Shown here in pieces: positions 46,015 to 56,441 of a stretch of DNA of 64,000 nucleotides; position 1 is the first letter of the stretch, and each line of letters begins with the position of its first letter. The notes under the pieces were generated by a model. That model searched no databases. It was not told where the DNA came from and was given only the letters and a program-made list of their open reading frames with translations. The translations under genes and the position numbers were made by a program. The DNA comes from Neofusicoccum parvum (lineage: Eukaryota > Ascomycota > Dothideomycetes > Botryosphaeriales > Botryosphaeriaceae). The stretch spans positions 310,001 through 374,000 of the forward strand of contig CP087222.1 in assembly GCA_020912385.1 (NCBI GenBank). Reading direction: 5' to 3'.

Positions 46015-47788
46015 ATGGCGCGCAGCCCTCCTCCGTGCCTCTTTCCTTCAAGATTTCCCTCTCGTTTGATCATCGCCAATATGGAAGAGCAAGTCGGCTT
46101 TGCAGCCGCTCTCCGTGACACTCCTGCGCCAGAGAAAGCCGAAGCCGATCCAAGTCAGCAACACCACAAGGACAAGGCCCGTCCCCGTAAGATGTCTGTC
46201 GCAGACCAAAAACGCGCTATCGACGAGGAAGCCACTGCTCCAGGCGTGACAGCGGAGCGCTTCGCGCATCTGGACGAGAAGAAAATCCTCCGCAAGATGG
46301 ATATCAGAATTGTTCCCATTTTGACTGTCCTCTACTTGATGTCTTTCCTCGACCGCTCAAACATCGCAAATGCCGAAGTAGAGGGCATGAGCCAAGACCT
46401 GCACATGAGCGGCGGCCAGTACAATTGGACGCTGACAATCTTCTTCTTCTCCTACTGCGCCTTCGACTTGCCCAGCAACATCATACTCAAGAAACTGCGA
46501 CCCAGTATTTGGCTGCCCTCTACTATGGTGGCATGGGGGACGGTCATGGCCTTGATGGGAATTGTGCAGGGCTACAAAGGCCTGTTGACGGCGAGGTTTT
46601 TTCTCGGGCTCACCGAGGCTGGGTAGGACCTTTCAACCGCCCTCGGAGAGCTAGTGCATTGCTGATTCACCAACCAGTCTGTACCCTGGTGCCGCGTACT
46701 ACATCACAACCTGGTACCGCCGTGGTGAAGCCCTGTGGCGGCAAGCCCTCTTCTTCAGCGCCGCCAGCATCGCCGGCGCTTTCTCCGGACTTCTTGCCTT
46801 CGCCATCGCGAAGATGGACGGCACAGCCTCATTAGAGGGCTGGCGGTGGATTTTCATCCTCGAAGGTATTGGTACAGTCGTCATCGCCTTTGTTGCCTAC
46901 TTCACCCTCTGGGACTACCCCGAAACCGCCAGCTTCCTCACGCCCGAGGAACGCGCCTTCGTGGTCCACCGCCTCAGATTTCAAGCCAACATCGTCGACG
47001 ACAACGGGCGCTTGATCCCGCAGAACGACGACTTCAGCTGGCGCTACGTGCGGGCTGCCTTCCTCGACTGGCAGGTCTGGGTCAACATCTTCGTCTACTG
47101 GGGCATCGCCTGCCCGCTGTACGGCATCTCGCTCTTCCTGCCCACCATCGTGCAGGATGGCATGCACGTGTCCGCCTCGGCCGCGCAGCTCCTCACCGTG
47201 CCCATCTACGTCACGGCTGCCATCTTCAGCGTCCTTTTCGCCTTCCTCTCCGACCGCCACGGCCAGCGCTCGTCCTTCATCCTCTTCTTCTTCCTCGTCA
47301 TGGCCGTCGGCTTCGTCCTCTGCATCTCCTCCAGCACCCCCGCCGTCGTCTACGCCGGCGTCTACATCGCCGCCTGCGCCATCTACCCCGCCTTCCCCGC
47401 CAACGTCACCTGGCTCAGCAACAACCTCGCCGGCACCTCCAAGCGCGCCGCCGGCATGGCCGTGCAGGTAAGGTCCCCTACCCTCCCAAACGCCAGACAA
47501 CTCACGCTAAAACACACACCCCTCCAGATCGGCGTCGGCGCCCTCTCCGGCGCCATGGCCTCCAACTTCTACCGCCGCCGCGACCAGCCCCGCTACGTCC
47601 TCGGCCACGCCCTCGAGCTGGCCTTCATCCTGGCCGGCGCCTGCGCCGCCGCCGCCCTCGCGCTCGCCTACCGCGGCGTCAACGGCCGCCGCGCCCGCCG
47701 CGTGACCGAGGGCGCGCACTTCGACTACTCGCCCAGGCAGCTGAGCGAGATGGGGGACAAGGCCGTGACGTTTCGGTATATGTTGTAG
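46015..47788 (+). CDS. MFS anion:cation symporter, Dal5/Tna1-like
   Basis: Three exons: 46015-46622, 46678-47467 and 47528-47788 (552 residues from this ATG; 530 if the ATG at 46081 is used, which gives the more typical acidic N-terminus). Seen: R-K-M-D-I-R-I-V-P, L-Y-L-M-S-F-L-D-R-S-N-I-A-N-A in helix one, F-F-F-S-Y and L-P-S-N-I after it, R-F-F-L-G-L-T-E-A-G and Y-P-G-A-A-Y-Y across the first splice, and W-L-S-N-N-L-A-G near helix ten. These mark the allantoate/nicotinate permease group, which imports small organic anions or vitamins at the plasma membrane. The second intron (60 bases) has no in-frame stop but splits the conserved A-V-Q / I-G-V-G junction. Substrate unknown. Confidence 0.9.
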
Positions 47789-48702
47789 AGGTGCCTTTGG
47801 GCTGGTGCGGGACGGGGGTGGTAATGGTGCGAGGTGTGTGAGATGTACTTGGGGCATGTTGGTGGTGGTGAATTTGTTAAACGATGTAGGGTGCTTTTGA
47901 CATATGATATCCTTGCTGTTTGTTGAGGTAGTTCCATGGCAGCTGGAAAGAGCGCTGCGCTACTACAGCAACGATCCAACCCGTGTGAGTGATACGTCGG
48001 GAGTGGAGCATGCATCCGAGTGGCTCTGTCCACCCACGCGTCCAGATGTACGCTTCAACTTTCTATAGCTATTCGTAAGCCCACAGTATTCTTTTAAAGA
48101 ATCATGTTACTTTTGCATCATCCGCGCTTTCAGCTGTATTCATTGTGCTTTGCGCTAGTCAACAAAGATCATATGTGTTGTCAACCCATTCATGGAAACC
48201 GATCATGGATACGTCTTGTGTCAAGTGGGGCTTTCGGATTGTGTTTTAAATCTCTAATCCTTTTGTTTAGTTCTAATAAAGCCATGGATACCCGCCAAAG
48301 GAATGATTTTAGTTGGTGCAGTATACCAAAGCAAAGCAGTCAGCCGTGCAGCCTGCCAATAGCAATCCATCAACCTCCACACCCTCGCCATGCATATTAC
48401 CATCAGTTAAGAAAGTCGTTATCCAAGCTATTGCAGACTAGTATCCGCATCAGAAAAAAAGAAAATAATGAATAAGTCTAAAGGCCCCGATCATCATAAA
48501 CATTCCGGCTCAAAGTTTACCGTGAGGCCGTCCGCACTCAAATTGGAGTTCAGTCGAGCAAATCGGGGACCTTGAGATGTGCCGGGATGAATGGGTCTTC
48601 GAGAGATGAGATGATGCTGAAACTACCGAGAGCAGTTTGAGACGACGTGTCTGCTGTTATCGTAGATCAGCTAGCTCCTGTGTGAGAGGGAAGTAATACG
48701 AC
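47789..48702. other. Convergent intergenic region, transporter / helicase
   Basis: About 900 bases between two convergent genes, so it holds two 3' UTRs. AT-richer around 48060-48480. No gene recognised. Confidence 0.45.
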
Positions 48703-51700
48703 TTAGTCAAGGAGGCTCGACTCCGAAACGGGCGTCCCCTTCCGTTTGTCTGAAGGTAAATAATCTTCAACCCATTTCTGGCGACGAGAACCTTGACCGT
48801 CAAGGGTGGTGACGGCCGTCGTTGAAGAAGACATACCAGCGCTAGCATTTGCGGGTGACGGAGTGGCGCGATAGCTGTCATCGAAGACTGAACGCTCCAT
48901 CTCGTCCTCAAGGGAAGTAATCCGGCATTTTTCAAGCTCATCCTGTTGTTGCTGGTAACTCTTATGTGCCTTCCATACTGCCTCGATGTCGCGCTGACGA
49001 ACATTCTGAGAGTAGGACCGCCAAGCTGCGGGATCCGAGCCGGTGCTATCCGACTTTCGATGGGTAGTCGAAGGCGGTGGAACTGGGATCGAGCCTTGCT
49101 GGCGAACAGGCGGAGTACCGAAGGGAGACGGACCAGGGTGAATAACGTGGGGAGACGGGTCAGGCTGAGGAAGGGTGGAATATTGATGATGCTGGGGTTG
49201 TGAGGAACCGCCCCTGAGGCTGGGTCTTGTGCCCGGACGAAGAACAGCACCGGGATCGCGGACGCAAATGGTGCAGCGGCATTCGCCACCACAGATGCGA
49301 GCACATACGTGCCCACATTCCATTACCTTCTGACATTTCTGCGTGCAGTTGATGCTCTCATGAGAAAATGGATGGCACCTCAAGAGACAGAAATGGCCGC
49401 AAGGAAGACGTCCCTTGCATCTCATCTCGCAACCTCCGTTTACGAGTTCCCAGTCGTCAAGACCCGAGATGAAAGTTTTCTGACCGTGTAGGGCGCACAC
49501 CAAAGGCAAGTAATAGCCAATTCGCATCTTTTCCTTGCTCCTCTTTCCGGCTAAGATGGTGATGACCTCCGACCAGGTCTTGCTCTCACTGGCGAGGAGC
49601 TGCCCATTGCCGAACATGTAAAATCCACGCTTGGCTCGAGAAAGTGCAACACAGACGCGGTTATCGTTGTTCAAGAAACCAATCCTACCTTCAGGATTGT
49701 TGCGAACAAGCGAGAGGAGGATAACTTCGTTCTCTTCACCTTGGTACGAGTCGACGGTCACGACTCTGAAGTCTCGTCCGGTACCTTGCAACTCTGGGTG
49801 CGATCGAAGTTTTCCAAGAATCAACTTGCGCTGCCCATTATAGAAGGTGAGCACTGTAATTTCGCTAAAGCTGACGCCGTTCATGAAGAGGTAAGCGTAG
49901 AGATTGACCACCATGTCAGCTTCCATAGTGTTGCAGGCTGACATTTGAGCGTCAAACGATTCGGGCCATTCATGAGTGAAGAAGAACGAGCTAACCTCGC
50001 CCATTCCAGGAACCGTAGGGCGTACCTGAGGATCCCTGACTGATGGATGGTCCTTAATGAGATCTCCGTAAATGGGCTTGACGAGGCGGCGGATTTCTGG
50101 AATCATCCTCCTCTGCCTACGAAGAGTGTCATACTCAACGTCATTCTTGACAAGGCGCTCGAAAAGTGACATGTTCAGGTTGAAAGGCTCATTCTCGTGC
50201 TCTGACACGTGGCAATGCGGGCGCAGCTGCTGGTGATCACCGACAAGGATGAGATGCTCCAAAGAAGGGACGCATGCGGCAGTAACGGGTGCTTCCAGGG
50301 TTTCTGCAGCCTCTTCGATAAGAACGACCTTCGGATTCAAGGCTGAAACCAGGGCGCGGTATTTACTAAATCCTGTTGTCGTCATGCCGATGATCTTCTG
50401 CTTCTTGAGAATCATGTAGTCCTGCTCCCATCGGCCGATAGTTCGGAGTACGACCGCATCCTGATAGTCCTTTGCTTTAACGCGGACTGCCTCGAGAATG
50501 ATACGTTTAGCTTGATTTCGAAGGTAGTTGTAGACGGCACCACGCTGCTTGTCCTTAATACGGTACATGTCCTTGGTTCTGGCGAGGAGGTGTCGCACAT
50601 CATCATCTGTAAGATTAGTTGACTCCTTGCCAATGATGTTCTCCGATAGATTGATGGTTTTGCCCCGAAGAGTCTCAAAGTCTTCGTCGTCCTTGACCAT
50701 GTTCTCAGCTTCGACCTCTTTCAACTGTTCGAACTCCAAGTCAACCTCCTCGTATTCGAAGGCGAAATCGTCCGGTAGAATCCCTCGGTCCACGTTCTCG
50801 AAGTTCTTTCCGATCCACTCTCCAATTCCATGCTCGATTATAGAAGAGTCTTCTTGCTGCTTGCCATGCCTAATCCATAGCGTGTCGCCCCGTTCAAAAG
50901 ACTCAAACTGGGCCTCTGTTAAGAGACCAAACTTGTAGAGAAGGCCATGCGTGAAAAAGGAGGAACCGAACTCTAAGGGAGACAATAGTCTGCGAATTTC
51001 ATCTTCCAAGCGCCTAAGGCGATGGCTTGCAGGCCCCATAGCGCCCCCAGGAATTGGGGGTACTCTCTCAGTCTGTTTCAGTTCATAGAGTGTCCGTCTC
51101 TTGATAACATCCCTGTCACGAGAGCGACCGCCTAAGCGTGCAAATTCCGGTTCGAATTCAGCCACATGGCGAAGAAGTTGATCGAGAGCATGATTCGTTT
51201 GACACGCAACGATGATTGGCGCGTCGCCCGAGACCATGTTGCTAAGAAGGGTTTTGAGCGCGTCCACAGACACGTGAGTCTTGCCAGTACCGGGGGGGCC
51301 TTGTATGATGGCACATCTCTTCGTTAGCATGCGCTGAAGAGCGCGGAGCTGTGTTTTATCCAGCTCGGTGTTGGGGTTCTCAGGCCAGTCTTTGAGGATG
51401 TTGACATTCACCATACCCGGGAAGATAGAGCTTAGGTCAGTCTCTGCATGGCTCAAGACGTACTTCGGGGCGTCAGCTGGCTTCTGGACATCGATAATGT
51501 GTTCCGATAGGGGGAATGGTTCCCTCATTAGCTTCTGAAGAGCAAGTAGCGTGTGCCTTGTGCCTTCGAAAAAGCTGGACCTTTCCTCAACCATGACCCA
51601 GCTCTGGCCGGGGTCGATCTCTGACTCTTGTGGGCGGGCGAAGAATATATCAATCTCGGGGGGGTCTTGCACAAGCATTGCCAGTGGCCTCGCTGCAATG

Positions 51701-52524
51701 ACTGCCATCAAACATGTAGTCTGGAAGTTGTCATCCTCTGGTGTTAACGCGACGAGAGACCCGGTCATGAGCCTCTTCGACTGCTCCCAATGAACCCGCT
51801 TCCCTGATCTTACTAAAGAAAACTGCACCCGGGCAGCTAGCCCGCGAGTAGAGAATGTTAGACCAACAATGTGAACATTGCTGTAGACGCCAACCGTGTT
51901 TCCGTACTCGTCTTCCCGCGCCCATGGCTTGCGTTTGACACGGCCCACGGCTTGTCGGAGAGGAAGAATAGTATCTTCGCGCAGAAGCTCGTAATGAGCT
52001 TCCAAGTACGTTTCCTTCGAAGGCCATGGACCCTCTACTTTATTCGGGGGAATTGAGATGGTTCCGTCGATGCCAGGCGCATCCTCTGTATCAAGAATTT
52101 CGCAGGATGTGGGGATCTCCTGGCGGGACAACCAGGAACTCGAGTTTACAGGTTGACGTGTTTGATTAACGTATTCCCTGATGGCATGTGGAAGGTCAGG
52201 CAGAGGTCGCTGTGACGGAGGTTGCTGGGCCGGCGCTTCCTGGATCCTCATGTTGTCCAGCTTTTCGTGTATCCATGCGTTGTGCTCCTCGTCTTGCCCG
52301 GGCTGGGCATTATCTGCCAGGTCCAGAAGATCCACGTTTTTACTTGACGAGCCATGTAGCGGCCTTTGCACCGTAGTCCAATCTCCTCCAGGTGAGGCCG
52401 GTGCAGCGCTCCATCCGGAAGCGCCCCGGTTTGCTGGGCCGGCAGGACTCGACGCAGGCGGATTGTCCGACTCCGGCGCAGGATTGGTAAAGTACCTTTT
52501 CATCTTCGGCTTGTGGCGAGCCAT
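48703..52524 (-). CDS. SF1 helicase, NFX1-type zinc-finger (ZNFX1/Hrr1-like)
   Basis: Single-exon frame of 1273 residues, ATG at 52522-52524. Superfamily 1 motor: Walker A Q-G-P-P-G-T-G-K-T (about 405-415), motif II E-E-A-A-E (about 735) in place of DEAD, V-G-D-H-Q-Q-L-R-P, then D-S-Y-Q-G-E-E-N-E-V-I-L (about 920) and V-A-L-S-R-A-K-R-G (about 960). A Cys/His-rich stretch follows (about 1020-1095, C-G-H-F-C-L-L-R-C-H and C-G-H-V-C-A-R-I-C-G-G-E-C), a shortened NFX1-type array, and then a Pro/Ser-rich tail. This is the ZNFX1 / fission yeast Hrr1 group linked to small-RNA silencing and heterochromatin. A role in RNA silencing or quelling here is inference; general RNA surveillance is the alternative. 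Confidence 0.9.
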   Translation of the reverse strand: MARHKPKMKRYFTNPAPESDNPPASSPAGPANRGASGWSAAPASPGGDWTTVQRPLHGSSSKNVDLLDLADNAQPGQDEEHNAWIHEKLDNMRIQEAPAQQPPSQRPLPDLPHAIREYVNQTRQPVNSSSWLSRQEIPTSCEILDTEDAPGIDGTISIPPNKVEGPWPSKETYLEAHYELLREDTILPLRQAVGRVKRKPWAREDEYGNTVGVYSNVHIVGLTFSTRGLAARVQFSLVRSGKRVHWEQSKRLMTGSLVALTPEDDNFQTTCLMAVIAARPLAMLVQDPPEIDIFFARPQESEIDPGQSWVMVEERSSFFEGTRHTLLALQKLMREPFPLSEHIIDVQKPADAPKYVLSHAETDLSSIFPGMVNVNILKDWPENPNTELDKTQLRALQRMLTKRCAIIQGPPGTGKTHVSVDALKTLLSNMVSGDAPIIVACQTNHALDQLLRHVAEFEPEFARLGGRSRDRDVIKRRTLYELKQTERVPPIPGGAMGPASHRLRRLEDEIRRLLSPLEFGSSFFTHGLLYKFGLLTEAQFESFERGDTLWIRHGKQQEDSSIIEHGIGEWIGKNFENVDRGILPDDFAFEYEEVDLEFEQLKEVEAENMVKDDEDFETLRGKTINLSENIIGKESTNLTDDDVRHLLARTKDMYRIKDKQRGAVYNYLRNQAKRIILEAVRVKAKDYQDAVVLRTIGRWEQDYMILKKQKIIGMTTTGFSKYRALVSALNPKVVLIEEAAETLEAPVTAACVPSLEHLILVGDHQQLRPHCHVSEHENEPFNLNMSLFERLVKNDVEYDTLRRQRRMIPEIRRLVKPIYGDLIKDHPSVRDPQVRPTVPGMGEVSSFFFTHEWPESFDAQMSACNTMEADMVVNLYAYLFMNGVSFSEITVLTFYNGQRKLILGKLRSHPELQGTGRDFRVVTVDSYQGEENEVILLSLVRNNPEGRIGFLNNDNRVCVALSRAKRGFYMFGNGQLLASESKTWSEVITILAGKRSKEKMRIGYYLPLVCALHGQKTFISGLDDWELVNGGCEMRCKGRLPCGHFCLLRCHPFSHESINCTQKCQKVMECGHVCARICGGECRCTICVRDPGAVLRPGTRPSLRGGSSQPQHHQYSTLPQPDPSPHVIHPGPSPFGTPPVRQQGSIPVPPPSTTHRKSDSTGSDPAAWRSYSQNVRQRDIEAVWKAHKSYQQQQDELEKCRITSLEDEMERSVFDDSYRATPSPANASAGMSSSTTAVTTLDGQGSRRQKWVEDYLPSDKRKGTPVSESSLLD

Positions 52525-53721
52525 GGTGAGCTAAGTGGATCTGTCGTCGTTAGAAAGTCTATGTAAAGCAACGTGAGTGAGAGGAGGCGGTGCGGAGTCG
52601 AGGTTGGCGAAGGTACCATGCATAGTATGAGATGCTGCGTGATGCGAGAAGCACTTACGTAGTGAAGGCGTGTTTCCCAGCGTCTTATGCCTGTGGTCGG
52701 ATGGACAAGAGTGGGTGAGTTGTGTAGAGGAAGCGGGCGCAGAGTTGAAGAGGAGACAAGAAGGGCCCAAACGACGCGTTGGCAACGTGATGCTCCGCCC
52801 AGTTACGGCAGTCACATCCAGATGCAGCCACCCGAACGATGGTGATTGACTGCAGAGTGAGGCGATGATGATTTCCAGAATTCCTCAAAGCTAATACGCT
52901 CAGCCGTAATAAAGTCTTGCCGCAAGCCCCGATTCTCTTGCAGCAAAAGTGGAGTGAGACAGGAGGGTCTCATTGCCGTGTCGTTAGTTTTGTGGCGAAG
53001 ACAGAGAAGTCGACAGTCAATGCCTTTTAAGCAGCGACCATATGGCAGATTTGAAACGGGAGCAGCGAGCTAAGGCAAGGGCAGCGTGAGACAGTGTAAA
53101 GAGCCCTCAGAATCCAACATGGCATGAGACCCGGCACGCACGGGGAAGCACATGCAAACGCTCTACCTCAGGCTCAATCAGCTACCTATCGCTCGTGAGC
53201 AGTCATGCTCGTGCTCAAGGTGCGCACGGCCACGGGCAGCTGCGGCAGCCGCGACATGGCCCTCCAGCCGGAAACAACGCCCCGCGACAGGCAGGCGGGT
53301 GCTCCATGATGCAAGCGAGAACGGCGATGCGCAACTTCGGTGTCGCTGTCAAAAGCTCAGCCTTGATGACCGGCCATCCAAGGGTCGTTCGCGGAGGATC
53401 GGCACGGCGGGCTCTTGGGGCTGGCTGCGGCCTGAGCCTCCAAGGCTCCGAGCTCACCGCCTTCGTCGCGGATCTGCCGAAACGCGTGCAACGTCGACCT
53501 CGTGCTTGCGCCGCTTGACAAACGACCATCCGCCATACCGCTGTCGCGGGTCCGACTTTGCCAGAGCCCTGCCAGGCGACGCGTGAGCTTCCGGCCGCCA
53601 ACATCGCCCCGCGCCTGCCCGCACCCAGCAAGCCAGCCCCTGCCTTTCGAGCAAACGGACCATCCCCGCAGCCTCCCGCATCCCGCTCTCCGCAAATTCA
53701 GTGCATGGAAGCTTGCCCAAC
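52525..53721. promoter_or_regulatory. Divergent region, helicase / Spt8
   Basis: A 1.2-kb head-to-head interval holding both promoters. The Spt8 side (53200-53700) is GC-rich with many short chance frames. No specific site recognised. Confidence 0.45.
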
Positions 53722-55923
53722 ATGGTGAGCTTCGAGGACGACGACGAGAATGGTGCCTGCCCTCTCCATGCTCCTGAGCTGCACGCCAATCTCTAACCCT
53801 GCCGCAGAGTCCAGCTCCGAGAACGAGGTCGACGAGACCATGGAGGACATCGACGAGGGCGACGGTGACGCTGATGGCGACGCAGACGCCGACGCCGATG
53901 CGGACGCAGACGGGGATGGTGATGATGATGCCGAAGGCGATAATGACGACGACGATGGAGACAACGACGACGAGGACGAGGACCAGGACGACATCCCCGA
54001 CTCCCCCTCCCGCGCGCAGCGCTCGGGTCGGCCAGACACATCGCAAATGCAGAACGGGACCGGCCAGGGTGCAAGCTCGTCGCAACAGAACCCCTCTATC
54101 CGCCTGGCATCTGCCTCTCCACATCGTTCAGTTACACCGTCAAACGCCGCCCTGCCCATGCGCCCCACGGTTCGCTCCGAAGTGCTCACGGCCAACTCGT
54201 ATGATATCGTACCCACCATTGCCGCCCCTCACAGCACATCCATCAATGCCATCACTGCAACGCCAGATATGCGGTGGGTCTTCAGCGGGGGCGCAGACGG
54301 CTACATTAGAAAGTTCAACTGGGTGGACACCGCGAATAGCAAGCTGATGCTGACTGTCGCGCAACGACATCCCTTTGTGGACAGCGTTACAAAAGCTGGT
54401 GTCTTGCTCAGTTACTGGGAAAACGAAGAAACGTCTGGCAAGTACAACCTTTGATGCTACATCTTGCGTGTTCTAATTACCTCATAGACAGGACTCCGCC
54501 CTCTACAAACGACGACAGCGTATCTCTTTCCCCCGTCTATTCGCTAGCTGTACATCACCAGGCACTTTGGCTTTTGTCCGGCACAGAATCTGGCGCAATC
54601 AACCTACAAACCGTTCGGCATCAGGAAGGCCATCGTATAACAGCGCTCCGAAAGCATACCTCCGCCGTTTCTGTCTTGAGCCTTGCCCAAGATGAGAAGT
54701 CCGTGTTGTCTGGCAGCTGGGATAAGACTATCAACGACTGGGATTTGAACGTCGGCCAAGTCCGTCGGCGCTTCGAAACAGCCGGTGGCCAGATATCCAC
54801 AATTGAACCGCGCCCATTGTCCGCGCTTCCCGTGCCAGAAGAAGCTGGACCGCCTCTATATGTCAACGGGACTTTCAGCTCCAACAATGATACAAAGCCG
54901 CTCACCAATGGCGTATTGACAAATGGCGCCCCACCAGCAGGTCAAGATGAAGATGCGCCTGGAGCTGAGAATGATTCTCTATTTGGGGACAATGACAATG
55001 ACTCCCTCTTTGGTGGTAATGGTGATTCGGCCGCAAATCCATCTGCTGCTGGATTCGGTGATGATGAAGATGATGAATTTTCGAGAGCCATTGCAAATGA
55101 AATTCGCCATGCGGAAGAGCAGGATGCGCAGGGTGACGTTGACATGACCGACGTTGGCGGCCCTGTGCAACCCCTCGAGGCATCCCAAAACGGCGAGAGC
55201 AGCACTCAGGCAGCCACTTCTGCAGATCAGGACTCCACTGTCCCTGGCAATGGACCATCGCAGACCGATATTACAATGAACGGCCTGCCTCATTCTGAAG
55301 AGAGCGCAGAGGCCGGCGCTTCTTCGATCTTCCCCTCGCAAGACGACTCAACCCCATCTTCGGATACCACATTCCTCGACGCATCGTTCGATGGTACTTT
55401 ACGAGTCTGGGACAGGAGGCAGCCGAACCCCATTGCGCGCATGGTGCCTCCTCGTGGCACTCCACCGTGGTGCATGAACGCCTGCTGGTCACCGGACGGC
55501 AATTACATCTACGCTGGCCGCCGAAACGGTACTGTTGATGAGTACAGCTTACACAAAGGCTTGCGAGAGCCTTCCCGAACCTTCAGATTCCCATCTGTCA
55601 GTGGTGCGGTGAGCGCCGTGAGAGCCATGCCAAATGGCAAGCATATCATCTGGTACGTCCGACTAACTTAGCAATTTGCTTCCTTATTAACCCATCATTG
55701 TAGTGCCTCGTACGATATTCTCCGTCTTCATGACCTCAAAGAGCAAGACGATGCGAAACACGCAGCTGTCCCGTACACCATCGTGCCCGGTCACAGGACT
55801 GGAGTCATCTCCCAGCTTTACCTAGACCCCACCTGCACTTTCATGATCTCGACAGGCGGCAACAGAGGCTGGGAAGGGAGTTCCACGGAGGTGCTGTTGG
55901 GCTATGAGATTCATGTCCTTTGA
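53722..55923 (+). CDS. SPT8: SAGA complex subunit Spt8 (WD40)
   Basis: Preferred model: exons 53722-53752, 53808-54441, 54492-55652 and 55704-55923 (2046 coding bases, 681 residues). A very acidic N-terminus (Asp/Ala/Gly runs) precedes a WD40 propeller: V-F-S-G-G-A-D-G-Y-I-R-K-F-N, L-S-G-T-E-S-G-A-I-N, L-S-G-S-W-D-K-T-I-N-D-W and D-A-S-F-D-G-T-L-R-V-W-D-R-R. A disordered acidic insert of about 150 residues sits between blades. The C-terminus L-L-G-Y-E-I is as in Spt8. Spt8 is the TBP-binding module of SAGA that helps deliver or hold TBP at promoters. The first exon is uncertain: its donor is the weak GTGCCT, and an ATG at 53750 without that intron is the alternative. Confidence 0.88.
53823..53994 (+). 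repeat. Asp-rich coding microsatellite in Spt8
   Basis: Imperfect GAC/GAT-GCx and GAC-GGx codon repeats encode an Asp-Ala-Asp-Gly tract followed by Asp/Glu runs. The pattern suggests replication slippage, and its length is likely to vary between strains. Confidence 0.8.
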
Positions 55924-56441
55924 TAAGTCACGGCGGGTAAGTTTTCGCCACAGCCGTCGGGGCGGACATGGCATTTGGAAACGGAAATGGTTATACCCAG
56001 GATTTGATATTCACGGGCGTTGGATGTGGCATCACAAAACGGGCATCGTATGGAAGGACTATAGTGTGTGGTTTTGTTACTCTTGGGGATAGCATTGAAC
56101 GTTTTCTCGTAACTGACTCTGGTCAGGCCTCGTCGAAGAGGCTTCGCGGTACTTAGCCGCTGCCTCGCTGCAGTTATTGCCATAGCGCTCCGACTTGCCC
56201 CCAGTTTCTGAAACATCCTGCTGTGCTTCCGTCTGCCACCAGGCGCGAGCAATAGTCGCTTTGAACAGTAGGTGACGCGAAGTTCAATCTGCTAGAGTGG
56301 CCCGTGCGCCAAGCTCATAAGCTACGCTCGTGGACACCTCCACGCCCTCTTCTACCTCCACGCCCACGCGTCTCCACGACCTAAACGGCGCCGTCCTTCT
56401 ATATCCTCGTCTCTTTCAAAGACTTCTGCTGGTCCGTCAAA
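55924..56441. other. Intergenic region, Spt8 / DUF7918 gene
   Basis: About 520 bases between tandem genes. The last ~150 bases are C/T-rich, resembling a leader. Nothing else seen. Confidence 0.45.

Noticed and set aside
48657..49316. A 219-codon minus-strand frame over the 3' end of the helicase
   Set aside because: It is the same DNA in another frame; the helicase zinc region is in the long frame.
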